Shown one piece after another: positions 55,735 to 63,372 of a stretch of DNA of 64,000 nucleotides. How positions within the stretch are numbered: the stretch's first letter is position 1; every line of letters starts with the position of its first letter. The notes under the pieces are model-generated. The model searched no databases and had not been told where the DNA came from. It was given only the letters and a program-made list of their open reading frames with translations. The DNA comes from Streptomyces sp. NK08204 (GTDB lineage: Bacteria > Actinomycetota > Actinomycetes > Streptomycetales > Streptomycetaceae), in NCBI RefSeq assembly GCF_020400585.1, contig NZ_JAINVF010000001.1:682001-746000 (forward strand), given 5' to 3'. Made by a program: the position numbers and the translations under genes.

Positions 55735-56457
55735 TCACACCGTGCGGGTCTGCGCCCCTGACGTGGAGATGGGCGGAGGCGTACGGGTCCTGGAGGACAC
55801 GTCGGTGGTCGCCATCCGGACGGCCTCCAGCAGCGAGTCGACCACGGGCCAGCCCGTGCGGGCCAGGGCGGTCCGGTCCTGTACGCCGCCGGTGTGCAGG
55901 ACGGCACGGACGCCCGCGCGCCGTGCGGCGTCGCCGTCGTCCCCGGTGTCGCCGACCAGGACGATCCGGCCGGCCGTCACGCCCGCCTGGGCCAGCAGGC
56001 CCATGTGGTCCAGCAGACGCCGGTGCTTGCCGCCGGCCGCGTCCCCCGTGCGCCCGGTGACCAGCGCGAACCGTCCCGCCAGCCCATGCTCGGCCAAGGC
56101 CTTGACCAGGGCGTCCTCGGGGTGGAGGGACAGCAGGGACTGGGTCGCTCCACGCTCCTCGGCCAGGGCGAGGGCTTCCCGTGCGTCGGCTGCGAGGGCG
56201 CAGCGCCTGCTCCGGTAGTGCTCGTGGTAGGCGGCCCCCATCCGTTTCATGGTGTCCTGGCCCGGCACCACGCCGTGGGTGCGCTGGATCAGTTCCGTGG
56301 CGGACAGGGAGAAGGCCGCGCGGTAGCGGTCGTGCGAGACGGCGGCCAGACCGGCCGTGCGATAGGCGGCGTTCATGGCGTCCGCGATCAACGCGGCATC
56401 GTCGAGGAGCGTGCCGTTCCAGTCCCACACCACGTGGGGTCGCGCATCTGTGTCCAT
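55735..56457 (-). CDS. HAD-superfamily hydrolase (phosphoglycolate-phosphatase-like)
   Basis: 240 residues from ATG 56457. Motif I is VVWDWNGTLLDD (the second acid of DxD is Asn, a common variant in this HAD subgroup), motif II is FALVTGRTGD, motif III is within GKHRRLL and motif IV is IVLVGDTGDDGDAARRAG. A helical C1 cap (SATELIQRTHGVVPGQDTM) lies between. It is 89 bp downstream of the alpha-glucosidase on the same strand, so it may act on a phosphorylated sugar. Confidence 0.88.
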   Translation of the reverse strand: MDTDARPHVVWDWNGTLLDDAALIADAMNAAYRTAGLAAVSHDRYRAAFSLSATELIQRTHGVVPGQDTMKRMGAAYHEHYRSRRCALAADAREALALAEERGATQSLLSLHPEDALVKALAEHGLAGRFALVTGRTGDAAGGKHRRLLDHMGLLAQAGVTAGRIVLVGDTGDDGDAARRAGVRAVLHTGGVQDRTALARTGWPVVDSLLEAVRMATTDVSSRTRTPPPISTSGAQTRTV

Positions 56458-56546
56458 GCGGGGGAAGTTCCTCACTGCGGCGGGAAGAAGGAGCGGTGGC
56501 GCGACCGGGGGCCGCCCGGTCGCGCCGTGCTCGGGTCGAGGTGCGG

Positions 56547-58232
56547 TCAGACCGTCCACCAGACGGTGGTGTCCGATTCGATCACCGCGGTCGGCCCCTC
56601 CGGACCGGCGCCGGTGGAGGCGAGCAGCACCGTGCCGGGGGCCGCTATCTCGACCGGCGCTCCGGTGATGTTGGTGATGCAGACGAACGAGCCCTCGGCG
56701 CTGTCGCGGCGGAAGGCGACCACGCCCGCAGGGGCGTCCAGCCAGGTGACCTCGTCGCCGGCGCCGAGCGCCGGGTGCTGCCGGCGGATCGCCAGGGCGC
56801 TGCGGTAGAGCTCGAGGGTGGAGGTGGGGTCGCCGGTCTGCGCCTCGACGCTGAGCGAGCCCCACTCGGAAGGCTGGGGCAGCCAGCTGCCACCGCTGCC
56901 GAAGCCGTAGGAACTGCCCTCGACGGTCCACGGGATGGGCACCCGGCAGCCGTCGCGGAAGCCGTCCTGGCCGGAGGCCCGGAAGAAGGAGGGGTCCTGA
57001 CGGACCTCGTCGGGCAGGTCGGTGACCTCGGGCAGGCCGAGCTCCTCGCCCTGGTAGACGTAGGCGGAACCGGGCAGCGCGAGCATCAGCATGGTGGCGG
57101 CGCGGGCGCGGCGCAGGCCGAGTTCGCGGTCGCCCGGGGAGCGCATCTGGGTTCCCTGACCGGGCGGGTTGCCGAACCGGGTGGCGTGCCGGGTGACGTC
57201 ATGGTTGGACAGCACCCAGGTGGCCGGGGCACCGACCGAGCGCATCGCGTCCAGCGAGACGTCGATCACCTCGCGCAGCGCGGCCGCGTCCCAGTCGGTC
57301 CCGAGGTACTGGAAGTTGAAGGCCTGGTGCAGCTCGTCGGGGCGGACGTACTTGGCCGTGCTGGTGACGGTCGGGGTCCATGCCTCGGCGACGAAGATAC
57401 GGTCGCTGCCGTACTCGTTGAGCACACGGCGCCACTCGCGGTAGATCTCGTGGACACCGTCCTGGTCGAAGAACGGCATGGCGTCGTTGCCGAGCAGCTT
57501 GAGCTGATCCCTGCTGCCGATGTCGGGCAGGCCGTCGGCCTTGATCATGCCGTGCGCGACGTCGATGCGGATGCCGTCGATGCCACGGTCGAACCAGAAG
57601 CGCAGGATCGAGCGGAACTCGTCGCGTACGGCCGGGTGTTCCCAGTTGAAGTCGGGCTGCTCGGGGGCGAACAGGTGCAGGTACCACTCGCCGTCCTCGA
57701 CACGGGTCCAGGCGGGACCGCCGAAGATGGACTCCCAGTCGTTGGGCGGCAGTTCGCCGTTCTCCCCCTTGCCCTTGCGGAAGTGGTAGCGCTCGCGCAG
57801 CGGGGAACCGGGACCCTCGCGCAGCGCCTGCTGGAACCACTCGTGCTGGTCGGAGGAGTGGTTGGGCACCAGGTCCACGATCACCCGCAGGCCCAGGGCG
57901 TGGGCGTCGCGGACCAGCGCCTCGGCGTCGGCGAGGTCGCCGAAGACCGGTTCGATCCGGCGGTAGTCGGAGACGTCGTAGCCGGCGTCGACCTGCGGGG
58001 AGGCGAAGATCGGCGAGAGCCAGACGGCGTCGACGCCCAGGTCGCGCAGGTGGGGCAGGCGGGTGCGGACGCCGGGGAGGTCACCGACGCCGTCGCCGTC
58101 GCCGTCGGCGAAGCTGCGCGGGAAGACCTGGTAGATCACCGCACCGCGCCACCACTCGGGGACGGCCGGGGGGCGTGCGTCGGCGGTCGGGCTGGGGGCG
58201 GGTGACAGTGCGTCAGCGACGGTCTGGGTCAC
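56547..58232 (-). CDS. GH13 alpha-glucosidase (AglA-like), catalytically complete
   Basis: 561 residues from GTG 58232, with GGAG upstream. WWRGAVIYQVFPRSFADGDG opens the GH13 barrel. Region I is DLVPNHSS, region II GIRIDVAHG with nucleophile D224, region III FVAEAWTP with the acid/base Glu, and region IV VLSNHDVTRH with the transition-state Asp and His. Domain composition fits oligo-1,6-/alpha-1,4-glucosidases of the Streptomyces maltose system. No signal peptide, so it cleaves imported maltodextrins or isomaltosides. A TTGCAG-type operator lies in its promoter, and the divergent operon begins with a close paralogue. Confidence 0.95.
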   Translation of the reverse strand: MTQTVADALSPAPSPTADARPPAVPEWWRGAVIYQVFPRSFADGDGDGVGDLPGVRTRLPHLRDLGVDAVWLSPIFASPQVDAGYDVSDYRRIEPVFGDLADAEALVRDAHALGLRVIVDLVPNHSSDQHEWFQQALREGPGSPLRERYHFRKGKGENGELPPNDWESIFGGPAWTRVEDGEWYLHLFAPEQPDFNWEHPAVRDEFRSILRFWFDRGIDGIRIDVAHGMIKADGLPDIGSRDQLKLLGNDAMPFFDQDGVHEIYREWRRVLNEYGSDRIFVAEAWTPTVTSTAKYVRPDELHQAFNFQYLGTDWDAAALREVIDVSLDAMRSVGAPATWVLSNHDVTRHATRFGNPPGQGTQMRSPGDRELGLRRARAATMLMLALPGSAYVYQGEELGLPEVTDLPDEVRQDPSFFRASGQDGFRDGCRVPIPWTVEGSSYGFGSGGSWLPQPSEWGSLSVEAQTGDPTSTLELYRSALAIRRQHPALGAGDEVTWLDAPAGVVAFRRDSAEGSFVCITNITGAPVEIAAPGTVLLASTGAGPEGPTAVIESDTTVWWTV

Positions 58233-58306
58233 TGAGGGAGCTCCTCTGCTGGGGACTGCTGTTCGGCAGGACAGTAGTGCCACTTCCCCAGCGCCTGGAA
58301 GATCTT

Positions 58307-58396
58307 GCTGCAAATTTCTGCAACTCACGCGCCAAATGGCCCCGCGTTCGCCCGATTCTTCGGCATCGACCTGCAAGTCCTTGCAGAAAATTGCAG
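58307..58396. promoter_or_regulatory. Two inverted TTGCAG-type operators in the divergent promoter
   Basis: On the plus strand TTGCAGAAAATTGCAG lies at 58381-58396. On the minus strand TTGCAGAAATTTGCAG lies at 58322-58307. The two are 15 of 16 identical and point away from each other. The plus-strand copy overlaps a perfect 16-bp palindrome, CTGCAAGTCCTTGCAG (58371-58386). CTTGCAG-type repeats are associated, as I recall, with LacI-family maltose regulators (MalR/Reg1) in streptomycetes. Confidence 0.6.
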
Positions 58397-58404
58397 GTTG
58401 AGTG

Positions 58405-58434
58405 TTGACGGCTTCAAGATCCATTTCCTAGCCT
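58405..58434 (+). promoter_or_regulatory. Candidate promoter of the five-gene operon
   Basis: TTGACG at 58405-58410 and TAGCCT at 58429-58434 are 18 nt apart, 46 bp before the ATG at 58480. The operator repeats sit directly upstream of the -35, at a position suited to repression or activation. Confidence 0.5.
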
Positions 58435-58479
58435 CGCTGCGGCGCGCCAACTCCTGACCACCGACGATTGGTTCCAGAG

Positions 58480-60099
58480 ATGCAGCATGTCCACAGCAGT
58501 GCGGGAGCTGCCTGGTGGCGGGACACCGTCATCTACCAGGTCTACCCGCGCAGCTTCGCCGACGGGAACGGCGACGGCACGGGCGACCTCGCCGGCTTGC
58601 GTACCCGCCTGCCCTACCTGCGCGACCTGGGCGTCGACGCCCTGTGGATCACACCGTTCTACTCCTCCCCCATGGTCGACGGTGGGTTCGACGTCGCCGA
58701 CCACCGCACGATCGACCCGCTGTTCGGTGACCTCACCGACGCCGAGGCGCTGATCGACGACGCCCACGCCCTGGGCCTGCGGGTGATCGTGGACCTGGTG
58801 CCCAACCACACCTCCGACCAGCACCCCTGGTTCCAGCGGGCGCTGCGCGAAGGGCCCGGCTCCGCGCTGCGCGAGCGGTACCACTTCCGTCCCGGCCGGG
58901 GTACGGACGGCGAACTGCCGCCCAACGACTGGGAGTCGGTGTTCGGCGGGCCGGCCTGGACCCGCACCACCGACCCCGACGGCACCCCCGGCGACTGGTA
59001 TCTGCACCTGTTCGCCCCCGAGATGCCCGACCTCGACTTCGACTCCCCGGCGGTCCAGGACGAGTTCCGCTCGATCATCCGTTTCTGGCTGGACCGGGGC
59101 GCCGACGGTCTGCGGATCGCCGACGCCCACGGCCTGGTGAAGGCGGCAGGGCTGCCCGACCTCGGCCGCACCGCCCAGGCCGGACTGCTGGGCAGCGAGG
59201 CCGTGCCGTACTTCGACCAGGACGGCGTCCACGAGATCCACCGCGCATGGCGCCGGATCCTCGACGGCTACCCGGGCGAACGCATCGCCATCGCCGAGGC
59301 CGTCACCCCCGACGCGGACCGCCTGGCGCGGTACGTCCGCGCCGACGAGCTCCACCACACCCAGAACTTCGACTACCTGTCCGCCCCCTGGGAGGCCGAG
59401 GCGCTCCGCGCCACCATCGAGCGGACCCTGACCGCCCACGGGGCGGTCGGCGCCGTCGCCACCTGGGGGCTCGGCAACGCCGACGTCCACCGCGTGGTCA
59501 CCCGCTACGGCGACGACGCACCGGGCCTGCGCCGGGCCCGTGCCGCAGCCCTGCTCACCCTCGCGCTGCCCGGCGCCGCCTACATCTACCAAGGTGACGA
59601 GCTGGGCCTGCCCGAGGTGCTCGACCTGCCCGAGGAGGCCCTCCGGGACCCGCAGTGGGAGCGCTCCGGGCACACCGAGCGGGGCCGCGACGGCTGCCGG
59701 GTGCCCCTCCCCTGGAACGGCGACGCCGCGCCGTACGGCTTCGGCCCGGACGACGCCGCGCCCACGTGGCTGCCGCAGCCCGAGGCATGGGCCAAGCTGA
59801 GCGTGGCCGCCCAGACGGAAGACCCGGCGTCCATGCTGACCCTGTACCGGGCGGCGCTGCAGATCCGCCGGGAGGAAGAGGGCCTCGGCGACGGTCCCCT
59901 CGACTGGCGGACCGGCCCGCAGGGCACCCTGGTCTTCGGCCGCGGCGACGGCTTCGTCTGCACGGTCAACACCGGCGACCGGGCGGCCGAACTGCCGCGG
60001 CCGGGTGAACTCCTCCTCGCCAGCTCGCCGTTCGACGTCTCGGACGGCGAACGCATCACGCTTCCGGCGGACACGGCCGCGTGGTGGCGGGCCCAGTGA
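58480..60099 (+). CDS. GH13 family protein lacking the catalytic nucleophile (pseudoenzyme candidate)
   Basis: 539 residues from ATG 58480; an in-frame TTG lies 12 nt upstream. It is a clear paralogue of the divergent alpha-glucosidase (WWRDTVIYQVYPRSFADGNG, DLVPNHTS, NDWESVFGGPAWTR). Region II, however, reads GLRIADAHG instead of GIRIDVAHG, putting Ala214 where the nucleophile Asp should be. Region IV reads GLGNADVHRV, with Ala334 replacing the conserved His. The acid/base Glu (about residue 273, IAEAVTP) and Asp335 remain. Frame and length are intact, so the protein is maintained. It may bind rather than cleave a glucoside, or use the shifted Asp215. It leads the operon and overlaps the aminotransferase start (GTGA). 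Confidence 0.92.
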   Translation: MQHVHSSAGAAWWRDTVIYQVYPRSFADGNGDGTGDLAGLRTRLPYLRDLGVDALWITPFYSSPMVDGGFDVADHRTIDPLFGDLTDAEALIDDAHALGLRVIVDLVPNHTSDQHPWFQRALREGPGSALRERYHFRPGRGTDGELPPNDWESVFGGPAWTRTTDPDGTPGDWYLHLFAPEMPDLDFDSPAVQDEFRSIIRFWLDRGADGLRIADAHGLVKAAGLPDLGRTAQAGLLGSEAVPYFDQDGVHEIHRAWRRILDGYPGERIAIAEAVTPDADRLARYVRADELHHTQNFDYLSAPWEAEALRATIERTLTAHGAVGAVATWGLGNADVHRVVTRYGDDAPGLRRARAAALLTLALPGAAYIYQGDELGLPEVLDLPEEALRDPQWERSGHTERGRDGCRVPLPWNGDAAPYGFGPDDAAPTWLPQPEAWAKLSVAAQTEDPASMLTLYRAALQIRREEEGLGDGPLDWRTGPQGTLVFGRGDGFVCTVNTGDRAAELPRPGELLLASSPFDVSDGERITLPADTAAWWRAQ

Positions 60100-61406
60100 C
60101 CACCGATCCCACCCACACCACCGTGACCAGGGACTCCTCGGGCCTCGGTGCCCTCACTGCGGACTCCGCGCTGAGCGGGGACGGCCTGTGGCTGCACACC
60201 CCCGACGGGCGCAGCCTCCTGGACGCCGCGTCCGGCACGTTCAACCTGCCGCTCGGCTACGCCCATCCGCACGTCGTCACCGCGGTGCAGGAGCAGGCCG
60301 GCCGTGTCTCCCACGCCAGCTCGCACTTCACCCGTCCGGCCGGCGCTGCGCTGGCCACCCGGCTGCTCGCGCACGCCCCCGAGCAGCTGTCCCGCGGCTG
60401 GATCCGCGACGTGTCCGGATCCACCGCCAACGAGTGCGCGGTGAAGATCGCCCAGAAGTACACCGGACGCCGGCAGGTCGTCAGCTTCTTCCTGTCCCAC
60501 CACGGGCAGACCATGGCGACCACGGCCATGTCCGGCAACGCCTTCCGCCGCCGCCACTTCCCCGCGACCGCCACCACCGAGACGCTGGTCGTCCCGGGCG
60601 CGTACTGCCACCGCTGCTTCTACAACTCCTCGTACCCGAGCTGCCAGGCACTCTGCGCCACCCGGATCGAGGATTTCCTGGAGTACGCGAGCAGCGGCGA
60701 CGTGGCCGCGGTGCTGGTGGAGCCCGTCCTGGGCAACGGGGGCAACATCGTGCCGCCGCCGGAGTTCTTCCGCGAGCTGCGGCGGATCTGCGACCGGCAC
60801 GGGATCGTGCTGATCGCCGACGAGGTGCAGACCGCTCTCGGCCGCACCGGCCACATGTTCGCCTCGCAGCGGCTCGGCCTGGAGCCGGACGTCATCACCC
60901 TGGCGAAGGGACTCGGCGGCATCGGGCTGCCGATCGGCGCGGTGCTGATGCGCGAGGAACTGGACGTCCTGGACGCCCACGAGCACTCCTTCACCAGCGG
61001 CGCAAGCCTGCTCGGCCTCGCCGCCGCCCACGCCACCCTCGATGTGCTGGAACAGCCCGGTTTCCTGGAGCGGGTGGACGCGCTCGGCGAGACGCTCGGC
61101 GCCAGGCTGCGGGACCTGGCCGACGAGGTGCCGGCCGTCAGCGACGTGCGCGGCCTGGGCTACATGTGGGGCATCGAACTGTCCCGGCCCGATGGCTCCC
61201 CCGACCCGGAGCTCGCCCGGGAGACCATCGCCGCCGCCGAGTCCGGGCACGACCTGGTGGTGCGCGGCTCGCGCTACGGACTGGGCAACGTCGTCAAGGT
61301 CCGGCCCGCCCTCGTCGCCGAGGAGCGGGATCTGGACGACATCTGCGCCCGGCTGCGTCTGGCCCTGCTGGACGCGACCAAGACCCTGGAGAGTGACCGA
61401 CGATGA
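60096..61406 (+). CDS. Class III PLP-dependent aminotransferase (GabT1-like)
   Basis: 436 residues from GTG 60096, overlapping the GH13 stop. DAASGTFNLPLGYAHPHVV is the N-terminal motif, SGSTANECAVKIAQKYTGR binds the PLP phosphate, LIADEVQTALGRTGHMFA contains the PLP-pyridine Asp, and ITLAKGLGGIGLPIGAVLM holds the Schiff-base lysine. Class III enzymes of this kind use glutamate, alanine or GABA as amino donor and act on keto acids or keto sugars. In azasugar clusters, GabT1 of the same class aminates a ketose phosphate. Its stop overlaps the dehydrogenase start (ATGA). Confidence 0.92.
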   Translation: MTTDPTHTTVTRDSSGLGALTADSALSGDGLWLHTPDGRSLLDAASGTFNLPLGYAHPHVVTAVQEQAGRVSHASSHFTRPAGAALATRLLAHAPEQLSRGWIRDVSGSTANECAVKIAQKYTGRRQVVSFFLSHHGQTMATTAMSGNAFRRRHFPATATTETLVVPGAYCHRCFYNSSYPSCQALCATRIEDFLEYASSGDVAAVLVEPVLGNGGNIVPPPEFFRELRRICDRHGIVLIADEVQTALGRTGHMFASQRLGLEPDVITLAKGLGGIGLPIGAVLMREELDVLDAHEHSFTSGASLLGLAAAHATLDVLEQPGFLERVDALGETLGARLRDLADEVPAVSDVRGLGYMWGIELSRPDGSPDPELARETIAAAESGHDLVVRGSRYGLGNVVKVRPALVAEERDLDDICARLRLALLDATKTLESDRR

Positions 61407-62458
61407 AGGCCCTCGTCTACCACGGCCCCTTCGATCTGCGGGTGGAGGAGCGCCCCCGGCCCCGGGCCCTCGGACCCGACGATGTCGTGGTGCGGGTGCG
61501 GCGCACCGGCATCTGCGGCACCGACATCGGGATCGCCACCGGGAAGTACTCCGCCAAGCCGGGCGTCGTCCTCGGTCACGAGAGCGTCGGCGAGGTCGCC
61601 GAGACCGGCCCGGGGGTGACCGACCTGCCGGTCGGCACCCAGGTGGTGGTCAACCCGACCTTCTTCTGCGGCTCCTGCGCGCCGTGCCGCTCGGGCCGGG
61701 AGAACCACTGCGCACGCAAGCACGAGACCGAGGCGGGGGTGTCGGCCGACGGCCTGTTCGCCGAGTACTACCTGACCTCGCGCACGTTCGTCCATCCGCT
61801 CCCGGCAGGCACCGACCGCGCCGGGATGGTGCTGAGCGAACCGCTGTCCTGCGCGCTGACGGGCGTACGCCGGCTCCGGCTGACCCCGCAACTGCGCGCG
61901 GCCGTCCTGGGCGGCGGCCCGATGGGCGTGATGTACGCGTCCCTGCTGGCCCAGCAGGGCCTCACCGGTGTGCTGGTGGAGGCCTCGGCCGCACGGGCCG
62001 AGGTACTGCGCACCACGCTGCCGGGCCTGTGGCCCGTGGTGGAGAACCTGCCCGAGGCGGTGGACCGGCTGGCCCGGCCGGGCAGCGGCCTGGACGTGGT
62101 GGTGGACACCACCGGCGTCCTGCTGGAGCAGGCGCTCCCCCTGCTGAATCCGGGTGGCCAGCTGCTGCTCGTGGGGCTGAGCGGCGGCAGCGCCACCATC
62201 GATCCCGCGTGGATCGCCGACAACAGCATCCAGGTGCTCGGCTCCATCGACTCGCTCGGCACCTTCGGCGACGCGGTGGAGTTGCTGGCGGCCGGCGCGC
62301 TCCCGCTGGACGGGGCCGTGACGGCCGAGGTCCCCCTCGAGGAGTTCGCCCGCGCCTTCGCCCTGCTGGGCGTGGACCTGGCAGCCGGATGCCGTACCGA
62401 GCCCACCGGCCACCTCAAGGTGTGCCTGACCCCGGCGTCCGCCGGAGAGGAGCTGTGA
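61403..62458 (+). CDS. Zinc-dependent medium-chain dehydrogenase (GutB/Tdh-like)
   Basis: 351 residues from ATG 61403. The catalytic zinc ligands are in GICGTDIGI and GHESVGEVAE, the structural zinc site is CGSCAPCRSGRENHC, and the nucleotide-binding loop is VLGGGPMGVMYASLLAQQGL. The Zn-site organisation is that of sorbitol/threonine/polyol dehydrogenases. In nojirimycin-type pathways GutB1 of this family oxidises an amino-polyol to the cyclising aldehyde. Gene order here (aminotransferase then dehydrogenase, overlapping) fits that logic. Confidence 0.93.
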   Translation: MKALVYHGPFDLRVEERPRPRALGPDDVVVRVRRTGICGTDIGIATGKYSAKPGVVLGHESVGEVAETGPGVTDLPVGTQVVVNPTFFCGSCAPCRSGRENHCARKHETEAGVSADGLFAEYYLTSRTFVHPLPAGTDRAGMVLSEPLSCALTGVRRLRLTPQLRAAVLGGGPMGVMYASLLAQQGLTGVLVEASAARAEVLRTTLPGLWPVVENLPEAVDRLARPGSGLDVVVDTTGVLLEQALPLLNPGGQLLLVGLSGGSATIDPAWIADNSIQVLGSIDSLGTFGDAVELLAAGALPLDGAVTAEVPLEEFARAFALLGVDLAAGCRTEPTGHLKVCLTPASAGEEL

Positions 62459-62460
62459 CC

Positions 62461-63372
62461 ATGACCGGCAGCGATGTGATCGTGATCGGTTTCAACACCA
62501 TGGACCTGGTGTTCACCGGCCGGGAGGCACTGCGCCCCGACCATAAGGTCTACGCCGACAGCCTGACCCAGCACGCGGGCGGGCAGGGATCGAACGTCGC
62601 TGTGGACCTGGCCGGACTGGGGCTGGCCGTCCACTACCTGGGGATGTTCGGCGACGACGCCTGGGGGGAGCAGGTCCGGGCCTCGATGACCGACGCCGGC
62701 ATCAGCGTGGAGGGCTCGGTGACCGTGCCGGACTGTCCCAACCACGTTGCGGTGGTGGCGGTCGCCACCACCTCCGGCACCCGGTCGATCGTGATGTGCA
62801 AGGATCCGCGGCTGACCGCCGGCGCCGACCTGGTCCCGGCCGATGCACTGCGCCGCACACGTGCCTTCTACACCGACGGGCACGAGTTCGAGGCCTCCGT
62901 GGCCGCCGCCGAACTGGCCCGCTCCCTGGGTGTACGGGTCTTCGCGGACCTGGAGGTCGCCCGCGAGGACGCGGCCCGTCTGCTCGCCCACGTGGACGAG
63001 CTGGCCGCCCCTCTGGAGGTGATCCGCACCCTGGCCGGCACGGACGACGAGGCCAAGGCGCTGGCGTACGTCCGCGCGCTCGGGCCGGCCGTCGTGGTGG
63101 CCACCAAGGGCGCCGAGGGCTGCGCCGGCCTGGACGAGCAGGGGCGGCACTTCACCGTGGCGGCCTTCCCTGCCGAGGTCGCCGACAGCACCGGCGCGGG
63201 GGACGCGTTCCACGCCGGCTTCCTCGCCGCCCGGCTGCGCGGCGCCGACGTCCGCGAGGCCGCGGCCTGGGGCAACCGCGCCGGCGCCGTCAAGTGCGGG
63301 CACCCCGGGCCGCGTGTGCCGCTCGCGGCGATGGCGCGGCTGCGGGAGGAGATGGAAGGGCCCGCGGCGTGA
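62461..63372 (+). CDS. PfkB/ribokinase-family sugar kinase
   Basis: 303 residues from ATG 62461, two bases after the dehydrogenase stop. AGGQGSNVAVDLAGLGLAVH is the substrate-binding N-terminal motif (GG-x-x-N-x-A), and DSTGAGDAFHAGFLAARLRG is the C-terminal PfkB signature with the catalytic Asp and anion hole. It probably phosphorylates a sugar or amino-sugar. A kinase together with a phosphatase in one operon could supply and later remove a phosphate during biosynthesis, or confer self-protection. Its stop overlaps the HAD start (GTGA). Confidence 0.92.
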   Translation: MTGSDVIVIGFNTMDLVFTGREALRPDHKVYADSLTQHAGGQGSNVAVDLAGLGLAVHYLGMFGDDAWGEQVRASMTDAGISVEGSVTVPDCPNHVAVVAVATTSGTRSIVMCKDPRLTAGADLVPADALRRTRAFYTDGHEFEASVAAAELARSLGVRVFADLEVAREDAARLLAHVDELAAPLEVIRTLAGTDDEAKALAYVRALGPAVVVATKGAEGCAGLDEQGRHFTVAAFPAEVADSTGAGDAFHAGFLAARLRGADVREAAAWGNRAGAVKCGHPGPRVPLAAMARLREEMEGPAA

